Shown: piece by piece, positions 9,355 through 21,255 of the stretch | Numbering within the stretch: the first letter of the stretch is position 1 | Layout of the letters: the number at the start of each line of letters is the position of its first letter | DNA from: Gigantopelta aegis | Lineage: Eukaryota > Mollusca > Gastropoda > Neomphalida > Peltospiridae | Direction: 5' to 3' | DNA length: 64,000 nucleotides | Assembly (NCBI RefSeq): GCF_016097555.1 | Contig: NC_054713.1 | Location: forward strand, 16,270,735 to 16,334,734 | Program-made: the position numbers and the translations under genes | The notes under the pieces: model-generated | What the model saw: the letters and a program-made list of their open reading frames with translations, nothing else | Told to the model about the DNA's origin: nothing | Databases searched by the model: none

Positions 9355-9985
9355 GGAAGTGAAAGTCCTCCTACAGGCGAAATAAAGCTACTATAACAAG
9401 GTGTATGCAATTCCATGGATTTATGTGACAGTCCTCCTACAGGCGAAATAAACACTAGATAAGGTGTATGTTCAGGTAAATGGCAGTCCTCCTACAGGCG
9501 AAGTAAACACTAGATAAGGTGTATGTTCAGGTAAATGGCAGTCCTCCTACAGGCGAAGTAAACACTAGATAAGGTGTATTTTCAGGTAAAAGTGACAGTC
9601 CTCCTACAGGCGAAGTAAACACTAGATAAGGTGTATGTTCAGGTAAATGGCAGTCCTCCTACAGGCGAAGTAAATACTAGATAAGGTTTATCTTCCTTGG
9701 AAGTGGCAGTCCTACAGGCGAAGTAAACACTAGATAAGGTGTATCTTCCGTGGAAGTGACAGTCCTCCTACGGGCGAAGTAAACACTAGATAAGGTGTAT
9801 CTTCCGTGGAAGTGACAGTCCTCCTACGGGCGAAGTAAACACTAGATAAGGTGTATCTTCCGTGGAAGTGACAGTCCTCCTACGGGTGAAGTAGATACTA
9901 GATAAGGTGTATCTTCCGTGGAAGTGACAGTCCTCCTACGGGCGAAGTAAACACTAGATAAGGTGTATCTTTCTTAGGAAGTGGC
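9355..9985. repeat. 55-bp tandem satellite, U2 array (about 11-12 copies)
   Basis: The monomer contains GGCGAAGTAAACACTAGATA, AGGTGTAT, then one of two linkers (GTTCAGGTAAATGG or CTTCCGTGGAAGTGAC) and CAGTCCTCCTAC. The two linker types are grouped, GTTCAGG first and CTTCC later. It occupies the same place as the U3 array (28505-30625) and the single monomer in U1. Confidence 0.9.
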
Positions 9986-10492
9986 AGGCGAGTCCTTTAC
10001 GGTGTAAAGTGTTTTAGTGATACACTCACTATTAAGGTAATTTTTAACACTGGAACTGACAGTTTCGTTTTCACTGTAATGGAATTGACAAAAGTTCTTT
10101 CTTTGTCACACGACGTATTGTTTGGCTTTAGTTCGTTTTCACAATGGGGCCCCTTTGTGGATTGAAGTATTTATCTATAGACTCTGTTTGGATCAGAGAA
10201 CAAGCATTCTGAGAGTATTGCGAACGGAATGACGAGTCCAACATATTTTGGTATTTCCTAAGTTAAAGGTCCATACTTCTATCAAAACTAGGTAAATCAC
10301 CATGAAAATCAAACCTGGTCTGTAATAGTACATGAAAAAAACACACCCTATGGACAAAATTTCAGCTCGATATCTCGAGGCATTGCAACAAAAGTATCCG
10401 GAAAACTATACGACAGACTGGCAGAAACCTTTCGTCCCCACAACCCCGCTTGGACCGGTAGGGGACTAATATACAATTTTTTTTTTTTAAAT
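9986..10492. repeat. Conserved pre-tRNA block, U2
   Basis: Matches 1480-1998 and 30626-31142. Ends in a T-run that would terminate the minus-strand tRNA-Leu. No gene seen. Confidence 0.7.
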
Positions 10493-10538
10493 TGGCAGCG
10501 GTGGGATTCGAACCCACGCCTCCGAGGAGACTGGTGCC
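10493..10538 (-). pseudogene. 3' fragment of split tRNA-Leu(AAG), U2
   Basis: Minus strand: the last 46 nt of tRNA-Leu, including variable arm (CTC-CTCG-GAG), T arm with box B and acceptor 3' strand. It stops at GGTGCC (read on +), then joins LINE C sequence internally at TTAAACGTCTC. The matching 5' fragment is at 20362-20388. The anticodon is lost in this version. Confidence 0.88.
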
Positions 10539-10691
10539 ATTAAACGTCTCTTGAAAACTGATATTCTGTATATTGAGAGCAAAGCATTGATGAATTCATT
10601 TGAGCAGGTTTGTATTTTAAAATAACACCCAAAAAGCAACATTTTATTTTATATTTCTAAAGAAAAACCAGTATCCTTAAACATATAAATA

Positions 10692-11985
10692 TACTAAAAC
10701 GCAAAAGAAACGCAGGTCCTGAAAATGCGAAAGAATTGCACTTTGTAAAGCAGTATCTTTGGTGGAATTGAACCTCAACTGTGTTAAAGGACATGGCACA
10801 CACCCACACCGCAGTCCCACCTGCGTGTCAATTTCATTACCTGTGTGACGTCACGAATTCTCAAAACACGTTGTTTGCACGTGCTGGATCATCCGTATCA
10901 TGAATCCAGTGCAAACACACTCATTGAAATGCTTATAAAGCCTACACACCTGGATTTAATCGCATAAATTCAATTTGAGTAGTGACAGACAACAGAATCA
11001 CATTTTAAAAATGCCGCGACTGACGCAACTCCAGCGAGGGATGGCCATCGGGATGTTGCAAGCCGGACAGACCCGTACTGCTGTAGCCAGACAATTGGGA
11101 TGTCATGTTTCGACAATCGCACGCCTTTCTCAACGTCACCAAATCACTGGATCTGTGAACGATCGACCACGCACCGGCCGCCCGAGGGTGACAACCGCAG
11201 CCCTAGACCGGTACATCCGGGTGACCCACCTTAGGAATCGGATGCTGCCAGCAGCTAACACCGCTCACCAGGTGGCGTGGTCCACCGTGGTCCAGTGTCC
11301 GCCGATACCGTCCGACGCCGTCTGAGGGCAGCAGGACTCCGTAACCGCCGTCCTTATGTGGGACCACCATATTGACCCCTCGGCACCGCCAACAACGTCA
11401 ACAGTGGGCGCAACAACATCAAAGATGGCGACGTGGCCAGTGGCAACAAGTTCTGTTTACTGATGAGAGCCGTTACAATGTTTCCAACGCTGATGGCCGA
11501 ATCCGAGTATGGCGACGTCGACATGAACGTTACTCCGACTGCTGCGTTCTGCAGGCCGACCGATGGGGCGGGGGTAGTGTGATGGTGTGGGTGGGTTCTC
11601 ATTCAACCACAGAACACAACTTCATGTGTTCAGACAACGCGTTAATGCCGCCGTGTACCAAAATGACGTCATCAACAATCACGTCGTTCCCTTCTTTGCC
11701 GCTCACCCACGTGTGCGCTTGCTGCAGCAAGACAATGCCAGGCCGCACACTGCCAGGGCAACACAGGCGTTGCTGGCTCAGCACAACATCCCAACGTTGC
11801 CGTGGCCAGCCTTATCACCGGACATGGCGCCTATCGAACACGTCTGGGATGAAATCGGACGTCGCCTTCAGGCTCGCGGACAACCTCAGAATATGCAGGC
11901 GCTGGAGGCAGCATTGGTCCATGAATGGAACTCACTCCCTCAGGCATTCTTTCAACGGCTTGTCAACTCAATGAGGAGACGTTAC
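10692..11985 (+). mobile_element. Tc1-type transposon inside LINE C (3' truncated)
   Basis: Begins with the terminal repeat TACTAAAACGCAAAAGAAAC at a TA in the LINE. The matching inverted end (TTGCGTTTTAGTA) is present only in the second version at 15481. The coding strand is opposite to the LINE. The copy stops inside the transposase C-terminus, where LINE sequence resumes. Confidence 0.85.
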
Positions 11986-11991
11986 ATATAG
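11011..11991 (+). pseudogene. Tc1-family transposase, frameshifted
   Basis: Starts MPRLTQLQRGMAIGMLQAG with an N-terminal helix-turn-helix (HVSTIARLSQRHQ) and RPRTGRPRVTT. The catalytic region follows in other frames: LFTDESRY (first Asp), GGGSVMVWVG, QQDNARPH (second Asp) and SPDMAPIEHVWDE (Glu). Counting 34 residues between second Asp and Glu gives DD34E, typical of Tc1. At least two frameshifts, near 11325-11372 and near 11590, mean it cannot make an active enzyme. The last residues come from read-through into the LINE junction. Confidence 0.88.
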
Positions 11992-13032
11992 CATCATCGA
12001 AATTGGACATCCCTGTCTAACACCTCTAGTAACAGGAAACAAAGGCTTTAAATGACCATTAATTTTAACATTACTTTTAATATCATTATATAGTATTTTA
12101 ATCCAAGAAATAAATTTATTACCCAAATTAAATTTATTCAAAACTCTGACTATAAAACTATGCGATACCCTATCAAACGCCTTTTATTGATCTATTTCAA
12201 TCAAAAAACCTTCCTGGTTATTCATATCTACAAAATCAATAACATCACGGACTGACATAATATTATCAACTATATCCCTACCCGGAACACAACACGTTTG
12301 TTCAGGAGAAATAACAGATGACAAAACTAATTTTAAACGATTTGCGAGAACTTTGGATATAATTTTATAATCAACATTTAAAAGACTTATCGGCCTAAAG
12401 TTTTTAAGATTTGTTTTATCGCCTTTTTTCTTATAAAAAAGACTGATAATTCCTTTTTTCATACTACGTGATAAATATTCTTCATTTTGGATTGACATAA
12501 CAACTTTATGAAATTTGTTTTTTTTTATTTCTCCCCAAAATTTAAGATTAAAAACTCAACAGTAAGACCATCCATACCTGGTGATTTATTCCTATTCATA
12601 CCTTTCAATGCTTTTTGTAATTCTTCAATCGATATATCATTATCACAAGTTTCACTTTCAAATTCTGTTATTCTATTCGAAATTAAATTTAAGACTTCGT
12701 CTTCTTTAGCTATATCTATATCTTCTTTGGTATATAATTTAGAATAAAAGTCATGTGCACATGCAAGTATATCTTCTGTTTTCCTAGATAATCCATTAAT
12801 TGTATTAAGTTCTTTAACTGAATTTGATTCTTGTTTTGATTTTTTCTAAATTGAGGAAAAAACGTTGTATTTTTAATCAGACTCAAAATTCCATTCCACT
12901 TTTGATCTTAAAATAGCAACATTACATTTAGATTGTTCTATTAACTTTAATTTTTCTTGTAAAATTTGTAAATATGTTAAATCATGTGTTTATTTAAAGC
13001 TAATTTAGAATATTCCCGTTTTAAGCATTTTG

Positions 13033-13232
13033 NNNNNNNNNNNNNNNNNNNNNNNNNNNNNNNNNNNNNNNNNNNNNNNNNNNNNNNNNNNNNNNNNNNN
13101 NNNNNNNNNNNNNNNNNNNNNNNNNNNNNNNNNNNNNNNNNNNNNNNNNNNNNNNNNNNNNNNNNNNNNNNNNNNNNNNNNNNNNNNNNNNNNNNNNNNN
13201 NNNNNNNNNNNNNNNNNNNNNNNNNNNNNNNN
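13033..13232. other. Assembly gap (200 N)
   Basis: Exactly 200 undetermined bases, a round number typical of a scaffold gap of unknown true size. Open frames across it are meaningless. The same LINE locus lies on both sides. Confidence 0.98.
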
Positions 13233-13777
13233 CAGGCCTTTTTTCTTTTTTTTTTTTATTCCTGAAACTAAATTGACTGTAATAAATTTACAAATAAAAA
13301 TAAGAAAAAAGATTCAACAAATCCACACACGTACTTCACATAGAACCACCCACACATTTACACACACACCTCACACAAGCACACCAAAAATTAAAAGAAA
13401 ATTGAGGGTATCGATTTTAAAGCTAAGTAATTTTTTAAAGATATATCAAAATTAAATATCATTTTCAAGTGGGATTTAAAAAAACTAATTATCATTATTT
13501 AGATTTTAAGAATAATTAAATATATTTATAATAAATGCAGGAAATATTTTTAAAGCGTATTGATTTAAAATAAAGAAGTATGTTCTTTTATAAGCTTAAA
13601 AAATTTAAAAAATTTTTAACATTTACCCCCCTTGATTCCACTATTAAACGCTTTAAACTGTTATTCTGTTTTGAGAGCAAAGTGATGAATTCTTTGAGAG
13701 GTTTGATTTTTAAAATAACACCCAAAAAGAACTTTATTTTTAATTTTTAAGAAAAACCGTATCCTTAAAACTAAATA

Positions 13778-15481
13778 TACTAAAAGCAAAAGAAAAGCAG
13801 GCCTGAAAATGGAAAGAAACACTTGTAAAGCAGATCTTTGGTGGAATTGAATCAACTGGTTAAAGGACATGGCACACACCCCACACCGAGGTCCCAAACC
13901 CTGGGTTTCAATTTCATTACCTGGTGACGTCACGATTCTCAAACAGTTTGTTTGCACGTGGGTATCGTATATAATCCAGTGCAAACCATCATTAATGCTT
14001 ATAAAGCCTACACACCTGGATTTAATGCATAATTAAATTTGAGTAGTGACAGAAACAGAACAATTTTAAAAATGCCGCGATGACGCAAATCCAGCGAGGG
14101 ATGGCCTCGGGGTTGCAAGCGGACGACCGTTGCGACCCAGCAATTGGGATGTCATGTTTCGACAATCGCAGCCTTTCTCCCAAAGTCACCAAATCACTGG
14201 ATCGTGAACGATCGACCACGCACCGCCCCGGAGGGTGACAACCGCAGCCTAGACCGGTACAGGGGACCCACCGGAATGGATGCTGCCAGCGCTAACCCGT
14301 CACCAGGGCGTGGTCCCGTGGGTCCAGTGTCCGCCGATACCGTTCCGACGCGTCTGAGGCAGCAGGACTCCCCCGTAACCCCGCCTTATGGGGACCAATA
14401 TTGACCCCTCGGCAACCGCCAACAAACGTCAACGTGGGCGCAACAAACATCATAAGATGGCGACGTGGCCCCCAGTGGCAACAAGTACTGTTAATGATGA
14501 GAAAACCCGTATGTCCATGTTTTCCCACGATGATGGCCTGTTTTGTCCCCCACCCCCCTTCCTTGTTTGACAGAATCAGAGTATGGGCGACGGCGCACAT
14601 GAAACGTTAACTCCGACTGCTGCGTTCTGCAGGACCGACCGATGGGGCGCGGGGGTAGTGTGATGGTGTGGGTGGGGGTTCTCATCAACCATAGAAAAAC
14701 ACAAACTTCATGTGGTTCAGACAACGCGTTAATGCAGCCGTGTACCAAAATGACGTCATTCAACAATCCACGTCGTTCCCTTCGTTGCCGCTCACCCCTG
14801 TGCGCTTGCTGCAGCAAGACAATGCCAGGCCGCACACTGCCAGGTGCAACACGCGAACCGCGCGCTGGCTCAGCACAACACCAAAACTTGCTCGTGGCGT
14901 CAGCTTGATCACCGGACAACTGGAGCCTATCGAACACGTCGGGGATGAAAATCGGACGTCGCACTTCAGGCTCCGCGGACAAAACTCAGAATTGCAGGGC
15001 CGCTGGAGGCAGCATTGGTCCCCATGAATGGACACACTCACTCCCCTAGGCATTCTTGTGCAACGGCTTGTGGCAACTCATGAGGAGAACGGTGACAATG
15101 CCTGTTGGAAGGCCCAGGGTGGTCACACGCGATCCTGACTTTGGACAATGCTACCAGGTCGTCCTTTTTTGTTTTCATGCCACACACACCGACTGGAACC
15201 CTCGCCCTTTTTTTTTTTTTTTTTTTGGCCAGCCTGTTGCATAGATATAGCTCCTACATTTGTAGCGATTCTTATTGTAGAAAAAGGCGACCAAATAGAG
15301 CGCTTACTAACCGGTTAATATTTCAACAACCAAATTTCCCAACCTCAATGTGAGTTTGAGAATTGGTGGAGCTCCAAATCAAATGTTTGCAAATCTTTCA
15401 TTTCGTTTTGTGTGGTTTAATATTTTATATCTGTATTCGACACCAGAGACGCAACCTGCGTTTTCGGTTTGCGTTTTAGTA
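13778..15481 (+). mobile_element. Tc1-type transposon, second version, full length
   Basis: About 1.7 kb between inverted ends TACTAAAAGCAAAAGAAAAG and TTTGCGTTTTAGTA, inserted at TA in the C-terminal part of LINE C ORF2. The transposase (from about 14071) is recognisable (GNLTGH-like N-terminus lost, QDNARPHTA, IEHVGDE) but shattered by many one-base changes in length. Same insertion as 10692-11985, so the same event. Confidence 0.85.
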
Positions 15482-17040
15482 TACCTATTCATAAAACTAG
15501 ACATTAAAATCATAAAGTTCAGCACCATACAACAATAATGAACATATCTTCTTCTTCTTTAAAACCAAACAGGGCATTGGCTATGTATTGATACCTTGCC
15601 ATATTGAAATAATTTAGAGTCTGTGAACATAATGTTAATGAGCAATTTAAACACTAAGTCAACAAAATTTCCGAAGTCTTATCACAGTAATGTATTATTT
15701 TCCAAACTGCTTCCAATCTATAAACAAACATCCAAATATAATGCATTTCGTAATTAAAAAAGAGATGTATTTAAAATTGTGTGAAATTAGTAAGGACTAT
15801 ATTATTAACATTAAATTTATTTACAGTTATGTTTCATTTATTATTAATCAAGAAACAAATTCTTTAACTTGGGACGATTTTTAATATTATCTTAAAATAA
15901 AGTCTTTCCATTCCCGAGGAAGCGCGTTCAGAATTACATAAATAAGCCGGTAGAAATTTCTGCTGCCAACCATATCAGGATATTTGTCTTTTAATAATTT
16001 CGGACAATTGCAGATACCGGTAAAAAATCCCGGGTATAACTTCATATGCAATATCAGCCCCCGTATAATAACACTTTTCATAAAAGAATTAAAAACATAA
16101 TAATTATTTTTGTAATTATAAATGGTTTATGAAATCTTGCTGATATAAGATTTGATCTAAATCTGAGGGGAAAATGCGTTCACGCTTTGACAATGCTGCT
16201 CCCATGCCCAACAAAAACTCAGATTAAAAAGAGTCACCCATGTTAGCCAAAAGCTGGTTTCATCAAAAGTATATTCAAAAAATAATTAAAAGGACAAGTT
16301 TCATATTCAGGTATTTAGCAAGAAATTATCGACATTGTAGGTTTCCAAACAGAACTGAAATCATTATTAAAAATTTCTTTAATTATTTAATACGAAAAGC
16401 ACTTTTCTTTAAGAGATTATCTTGAACAATATTAAGCCAACCTGTACTTTTACTTCCCAATAATAGGCGAATTTTTTTAACATGGTATTGTACAATCCCA
16501 CAGAAAATTTACAAAACAACTTCTGAATTTCTTGTTCAACCCACCTAGGAACATTGGGAATTGCATTACATTATCTACCATATCTAGACATTAATAAGGG
16601 ATTCCACACTGTCGCTTTACCATTAAAGTAAGTTTTCTTTGTTTCAAAATGTTAATCAATGAATTAAAATTTTTCAATTTTATTTTCCAATTTAATCTTT
16701 GCGCACAATGCTTTATTTGGACCTAAATAAATGCCAAGAATTTGGACACCCAATCTTTATTAACCGTAGCAACAGGAAGTGTTAATGCACAAATATTTCT
16801 CCGCGGCTTTACCAAGACAAAAAGTACTTCTGATTTTTCAATATTTACCTTGCACCCGTAGCAAGACAAAAACTAATTGACAGTGCGAAAAAATCACCTC
16901 AACAGATGAGTATCTTGTACAGTGATAGTAGTATCTCAGCATGTTGAAATAATAAAGAATTAAATTCATTATTCAATTTTATTCCATTAATTTTTTGCTG
17001 ACTTTTTAACAAGCTATTAAAGGTTTCAGCAACAATTACA
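15482..17040 (-). pseudogene. LINE C ORF2 C-terminal region (poor sequence)
   Basis: Reverse complement matches D 35840-37290 and F 40520-41900, for example CATATCAGGATATTTGTCTT and GAACATTGGGAATTGCATTA. It encodes the segment from after the HADD motif to the zinc-finger end but carries frequent indels. No other gene is present in this stretch. Confidence 0.75.
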
Positions 17041-18104
17041 TATAGCATCATCGAAATTGAGACATCCCTGTCTAAACACCTCTAGTAACAGGAACAACCA
17101 AAGGCTTTAAATGACCATTAATTTTAACATTACTTTTAATATCATTATATAGTATTTTAATCCAAGAAATAAATTTATTACCCAAATTAAATTTTTCAAA
17201 AACTCTGACTATAAAACTATGCGATACCCTATCAAAACGCCTTTTTATTGATCTATTTCAATCAAAAAACACCTTCCTGGTTATTCATATCTACAAAATC
17301 AATAACATCACGGACTGACATAACTATTATCAACTATATCCCTACCCGGAACACAACACGTTTGTTCAGGAGAAATAAACAGATGACAAAACTAATTTTT
17401 AAAACCGATTTGCGAGAACTTTGGATATAATTTTATGATCAACATTTAAAAGAACTTATCGGCCTAAAGTTTTTAAGATTTGTTTTATCGCCTTTTTTCT
17501 TATAAAAAAGACTGATAATTCCTTTTTTCATACTACGTGATAAATATTCTTCATTTTGGATTGACATAACAACTTTATGAAATTTGTTTTTTTTATTTCT
17601 CCCAAAATTTAAGATAAAACTCAACAGTAAGACCATCCATACCTGGTGATTTATTCCTATTCATACCTTTCAATGCTTTTGTTAATTCTTCAATCGATAT
17701 ATCATTATCACAAGTTTCACTTTCAAATTCTGTTATTCTATTCGAAATTAAATTTAAGACTTCTTCTTCTTTAGCTATATCTATATCTTCTTTGGTATAT
17801 AATTTAGAATAAAAGTCATGTGCACATGCAAGTATATCTTCTGTTTTCCTAGATAATCCATTAATTGTATTAAGTTCTTTAACTGAATTTGATTCTTGTT
17901 TTGATTTTTCTAAATTGAGAAAAAACGTTGTATTTTTATCAGACTCAAAATTCCATTCCACTTTTGATCTTAAAATAGCAACATTACATTTAGATTGTTC
18001 TATTAACTTTAATTTTTCTTGTAAAATTTGTAAATATGTTAAATCATGTTGTTTATTTAAAGCTAATTTAGAATATTCCCGTTTTAAGCATTTTGAATAA
18101 AATA
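17041..18104 (-). pseudogene. LINE C ORF2 reverse transcriptase N-terminal part
   Basis: Contains [40 protein letters not shown] and FRPIS, the fingers region of L1/Tx1-like reverse transcriptases, preceded by an Asn/Lys-rich linker (EKSKQESNSVKELNTI). It is split by a frameshift in the A-rich stretch near 17585 that has a counterpart in D at 35300-35320. The sequence duplicates 11990-13032. Confidence 0.8.
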
Positions 18105-18118
18105 ATATTTTTCAGTTT

Positions 18119-19058
18119 CTAATTTACGTTATTAATAGCAAAATATGTTGCAATTTTTTTCATTTTAAATTTTAAATTATCCCACCATACAAGAGGTTCT
18201 GTCTGAAACAAAGGACAGTCACAAGCATTATCTATAACATTAGAAATCGCATTACAAAAAAGTTCATCATTCAGTAACTCATTATTAAAAATCCAGATAC
18301 CTTGACCCCTCTCCACGCGAGAAAAATCCAACTTAAGAGACACAAAATTATGATCACTAAAGGTGGTATAAGATATGTATGAATTAACAACAAAATGTAA
18401 AATATTTCTAGAGAGTAAAAAGAAATCTATCCTAGACTGTTTTAGGACACTTTGAACAATTTGTGTCCGACTAAACTCTCTCTTGTCAGGATTTCTATAA
18501 CGCCAAATATCTATCAAGTTAAACTTATCAAGAACAGACTGTAATACAGTACTACTTTTCAAATTAAAAGTAGTAGTATTAATTCCAAGATCTAAAGCAG
18601 GATTAAATATATCATTAAAATCTCCAGCCATTATATTATTTTTTAAATCTATAAAGTTACTTAATTCTTTGAAGAAAAAAAACAACTTTTTCATCAATAT
18701 TATTTGGCGCATACACATTAATAAAACTATATATATCATTATCAATGTTTGCATTAATTTTTAAAATTCTGCCTTCAGTGTCAGAACTATTAAAAGTAAA
18801 TTCATATTGACATTCTTTAGATATCAATATAGCCACACCTCTTCTATTTTTATATGGACAATTATTATAAAATATTTTTCCATCCCATAAATGCTTATAT
18901 CTCTCAATAAAATTATCATCCCAAAATGTTTCTTGAAGAAAAATTATATTAGCATGTCTACTTTTAATAGTTGCAAACACTGAATTGAACTTATCAATAT
19001 CCCTCAAACCATTAACATTTAAAGACAATAACAACATTGTAAATAAAAAGAAATTCAT
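18119..19058 (-). pseudogene. LINE C ORF2 APE-type endonuclease domain
   Basis: I start at the ATG at 19058 (MNFFLFTMLLLSLNVNGLRD). Family motifs in order are LNVNGLRD, FLQETFWDD, NVYAPNN, MAGDFNDIF (catalytic GDFND), QSRIDFFLLS and FSDHNFVSLKL, the layout of apurinic-like LINE endonucleases. One frameshift lies in an A/T run near 18665, and a second near 18125 separates it from the reverse transcriptase. ORF2 starts 22 bp after the ORF1 stop, and its frame is open further upstream, overlapping ORF1. This enzyme would be expected to nick the tRNA-Leu target. Confidence 0.85.
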
Positions 19059-19080
19059 AATACAATCCATTTCAAACATT

Positions 19081-20232
19081 TTAAAGCTTACCAACATTCT
19101 CATTATCATTCATTCTTCGCTTATTTACACTATCATCCACACTTTTAGCAATCGCAGCTTGTCTCTTTTGTTTTCTCGTCGTGACCACACTCCAAATCGA
19201 GTCATCAGCCGGGCGTTTAACTAAGCGTGACCGACGCGAAACCCTCCTCTGTTGCGTGTTGTCAATTGTTGTTTCCATGGTGTCCGCTTCCTTCTTAACA
19301 CTATTCTCAGCTGATTTTCCTCCCGTACACTCAACATTTCCAGTCGCCACCACACTTGGCCTTTTCTGTAGCTTGTCTTTGTTCTTGACAGGTGTAATCT
19401 TGTTGTGAGAACGTTTCTCCTCGAGATGACTTTCCTGCTGTCCCGTGACTGTAACCTGGCTCTCTTGCGACACAACATTCATATCATCACTATCATCATC
19501 ATCATCATCAATATATTCATTATCATCATCATGTACACTGCACACGCACTCTTCCTCCTTATTCCCACATCTATCGCACAGAAAGGTTTTATCACAGTCT
19601 TTAACATAATGTCCCTTTTCCTTACAAAAATGGCAAACAATGTTAGGGCAATTTCGAATGACATGACTGTCTGACATACAGTTGTAACACACCTTAAGTT
19701 GGTTGTCATGCAGAACTCGGAAAAATTCAACACCTTCAACTGTCTTAAATTTCATAGAATAAGTCAAACTTTTGATTTTTGGTGGAAATTTTACTCGAAC
19801 ATACCTTGTTCCATCCGCGATGTTTGTTCCCTTGTACAAACGTCTATAAATAGGAGAAATGAGCTCTATCTTCATAGACTTCAACCTGTTTTCAATATCT
19901 TCATCAGTAATGTACGCTGGTAAATGCAAGAACGACACCACAACACTCTCTGAATGTAACAATCTTGCTTTCATCCTAAAGCCATTTAATTCCAACGATT
20001 CACTTTCAGAAATCATCCTTGCCTGCACAACGTCATCAACAGTTACTTCACGTCTATCAGGCCCCTTCGGCACACATGCATGTATCACATCACCCACTTG
20101 TTCAGTCAAAAACTCAATCAACTCACCTGCCGCCATCTTTCTGTTGTCTCCAACATGTACCACCACCGTACATTCTTTTCTGTAAATCACTTTCTTCAAC
20201 TCTCCTCTCTCCACATCACCTTCTTCACTCAT
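19081..20232 (-). CDS. LINE C ORF1 protein, zinc-knuckle type, intact
   Basis: A 383-residue frame from ATG at 20232 (MSEEGDVERGELKKVIYRKE). The frame is open further upstream into the tRNA fragment, but the aligned start in D and A supports this ATG. Shared domain: VHVGDNRKMAAGELIEFL and HACVPKGPDRREVTVDDVVQ. Knuckles: CYNCMSDSHVIRNC, CHFCKEKGHYVKDC and a third Cys cluster (CDRCGNKEEECVC), followed by a long Asp-rich run and a basic C-terminus. It is the best preserved ORF1 of the full-length type and the reference for the damage seen in D. Confidence 0.9.
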   Translation of the reverse strand: MSEEGDVERGELKKVIYRKECTVVVHVGDNRKMAAGELIEFLTEQVGDVIHACVPKGPDRREVTVDDVVQARMISESESLELNGFRMKARLLHSESVVVSFLHLPAYITDEDIENRLKSMKIELISPIYRRLYKGTNIADGTRYVRVKFPPKIKSLTYSMKFKTVEGVEFFRVLHDNQLKVCYNCMSDSHVIRNCPNIVCHFCKEKGHYVKDCDKTFLCDRCGNKEEECVCSVHDDDNEYIDDDDDDSDDMNVVSQESQVTVTGQQESHLEEKRSHNKITPVKNKDKLQKRPSVVATGNVECTGGKSAENSVKKEADTMETTIDNTQQRRVSRRSRLVKRPADDSIWSVVTTRKQKRQAAIAKSVDDSVNKRRMNDNENVGKL

Positions 20233-20361
20233 TTTTACTCCTACACCAGAAAAACTGGACCCAGGCAGCTTTACCACAAAAAAGAACAAACCAAAAACTT
20301 TCCAAACGGGAGCCGAAGTCAAACACGTCCACCTTCGACAATCCCAAACAGGAAGTCCCCA

Positions 20362-20388
20362 CGCCTTAGACCGCTCGGCCACGCTACC
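20362..20388 (-). pseudogene. 5' fragment of split tRNA-Leu, target of LINE C
   Basis: Minus strand GGTAGCGTGGCC...TAAGGCG, 27 nt with box A. Five non-tRNA bases (TGGGG on minus) separate it from ACTTCC of the LINE. Together with 10493-10538 it made the tRNA-Leu(AAG) that closes unit U2. Confidence 0.88.
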
Positions 20389-20758
20389 ATGAAAACGCTT
20401 GACATTAATAGACATGACGTCTGCAATCTATGTCAAGATGGTTTCATAACTTAACTTTGGTGTGTTGCTTACGACAGCTAGGAACTGGAGAACAAATAAA
20501 TGAACTGGGCTCGATGACATGTTGGTAAAACTGGTGGTTCAGCTGACTTATTTTACTGACCACTCAGTTCGAATAGCTGTTGTCTATCTAAACGCTTCAT
20601 TACAACAAAATATATGTATAACTCTTATACAAAACAGATAATTTTTTTAATACTATTTTTCACAGTTTAAACAATTAACTGCACAAACCAAAACAATGTC
20701 AAACGAGAAACTGTCCTGTCCGTCCAGTAGCATGTCTGTTCCCAACAGCCGTCATAGT
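20389..20758. repeat. Conserved spacer between tRNA-Leu(AAG) and tRNA a, U3
   Basis: Nearly identical to 2081-2450 and 31225-31593. No gene. Confidence 0.72.
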
Positions 20759-20840
20759 GGTAGCGTGGCCGAGTGGTCTAAGGCACTGGTTTTAGGCACC
20801 AGTCTCTACGGAGGCGTGGGTTCGAATTCCACCGCTGCCA
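20759..20840 (+). tRNA. tRNA-Leu(UAG), unit U3 gene a, mutated
   Basis: 82 nt, anticodon TAG, but with AAGGCACTGG for AAGGCGCTGG and a T-stem change (GAATTCC for GAATCCC) that breaks one T-arm pair and alters box B. Function is doubtful. Confidence 0.82.
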
Positions 20841-20961
20841 ATTTATGCTTTTGTCATTATTGTTATTACTTTTTAAATTATTACAATTATTATTATTTAT
20901 ATCATCACCATCATTAGCTGTAGCTATAGTAGTAGTATAATCACCACCACCATCATCAGAA

Positions 20962-21255
20962 GTTTGTTTTGTTTAACGACACCACTAGAGAACAGTGATT
21001 AATTAATCATCGGCTATTGGATGTCAGACATTTAGTATTTCTGACTAGTAGTCATCGAAGGAAACCTGCTACATTTTTTCTTCGTGCAGCCAGGGATTTT
21101 TATATGTTTTTTTCCCACAGACAGGAAAGCACATACCACGGCCTTTGACCAATTATGGTGCACTGGTTAGAACGCGAAAACCCCCAGTCATGTCTGATTT
21201 CACTTTGAAAGTCGAGAAGGACCCTTCACACTGGGATATGCCCACGCCTCCCAAT
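20962..21255 (-). mobile_element. tRNA-derived SINE, unit U3
   Basis: Orthologue of 213-510 and 4454-4745. Confidence 0.72.

Larger units (their letters stand above)
10539..13032 (-). mobile_element. LINE C, shortened assembly version with Tc1 insert
   Basis: LINE sequence on the minus strand. It enters in the 3' UTR (about 400 bp of 3' end missing), is interrupted by a Tc1 element, resumes inside the reverse transcriptase at about 11990 and runs to the N gap. Compared with the longer version (13233-18104), the Tc1 3' end and about 1.5 kb of ORF2 are missing. Its last bases (TTTTAAGCATTTTG) are found again at 18085-18098, so this is the same locus represented twice. The reverse-transcriptase piece (12184-12498) keeps [20 protein letters not shown]. 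Confidence 0.82.
13233..20356 (-). mobile_element. LINE C: near full-length LINE inserted in tRNA-Leu(AAG), with nested Tc1
   Basis: Minus strand. The 5' end (ACTTCCTGTTTGGG) is at 20356, adjoining a tRNA-Leu 5' fragment; the 3' poly(A) end is at about 13235-13250. Without the 1.7-kb Tc1 the element is about 5.4 kb. Order: short 5' UTR, ORF1 (20232-19081), ORF2 endonuclease (19058 to about 18120), linker and reverse transcriptase (about 18100-17040), C-terminal domain (about 17040-15482, then 13777 to about 13690) and 3' UTR. From 13233 to about 17600 small indels are so dense that the sequence looks unpolished. ORF2 is broken at several points even in the good part. Confidence 0.87.

Noticed and set aside
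12984-13455. Frames across the N gap
   Set aside because: They contain undetermined residues and no evidence.
13233-17040. A second, highly diverged ancient LINE plus Tc1
   Set aside because: The changes are mainly small length errors spread evenly, while neighbouring parts of the same element from 17600 onward are clean. The same Tc1 insertion exists in the clean version, so sequence quality explains it better than age.
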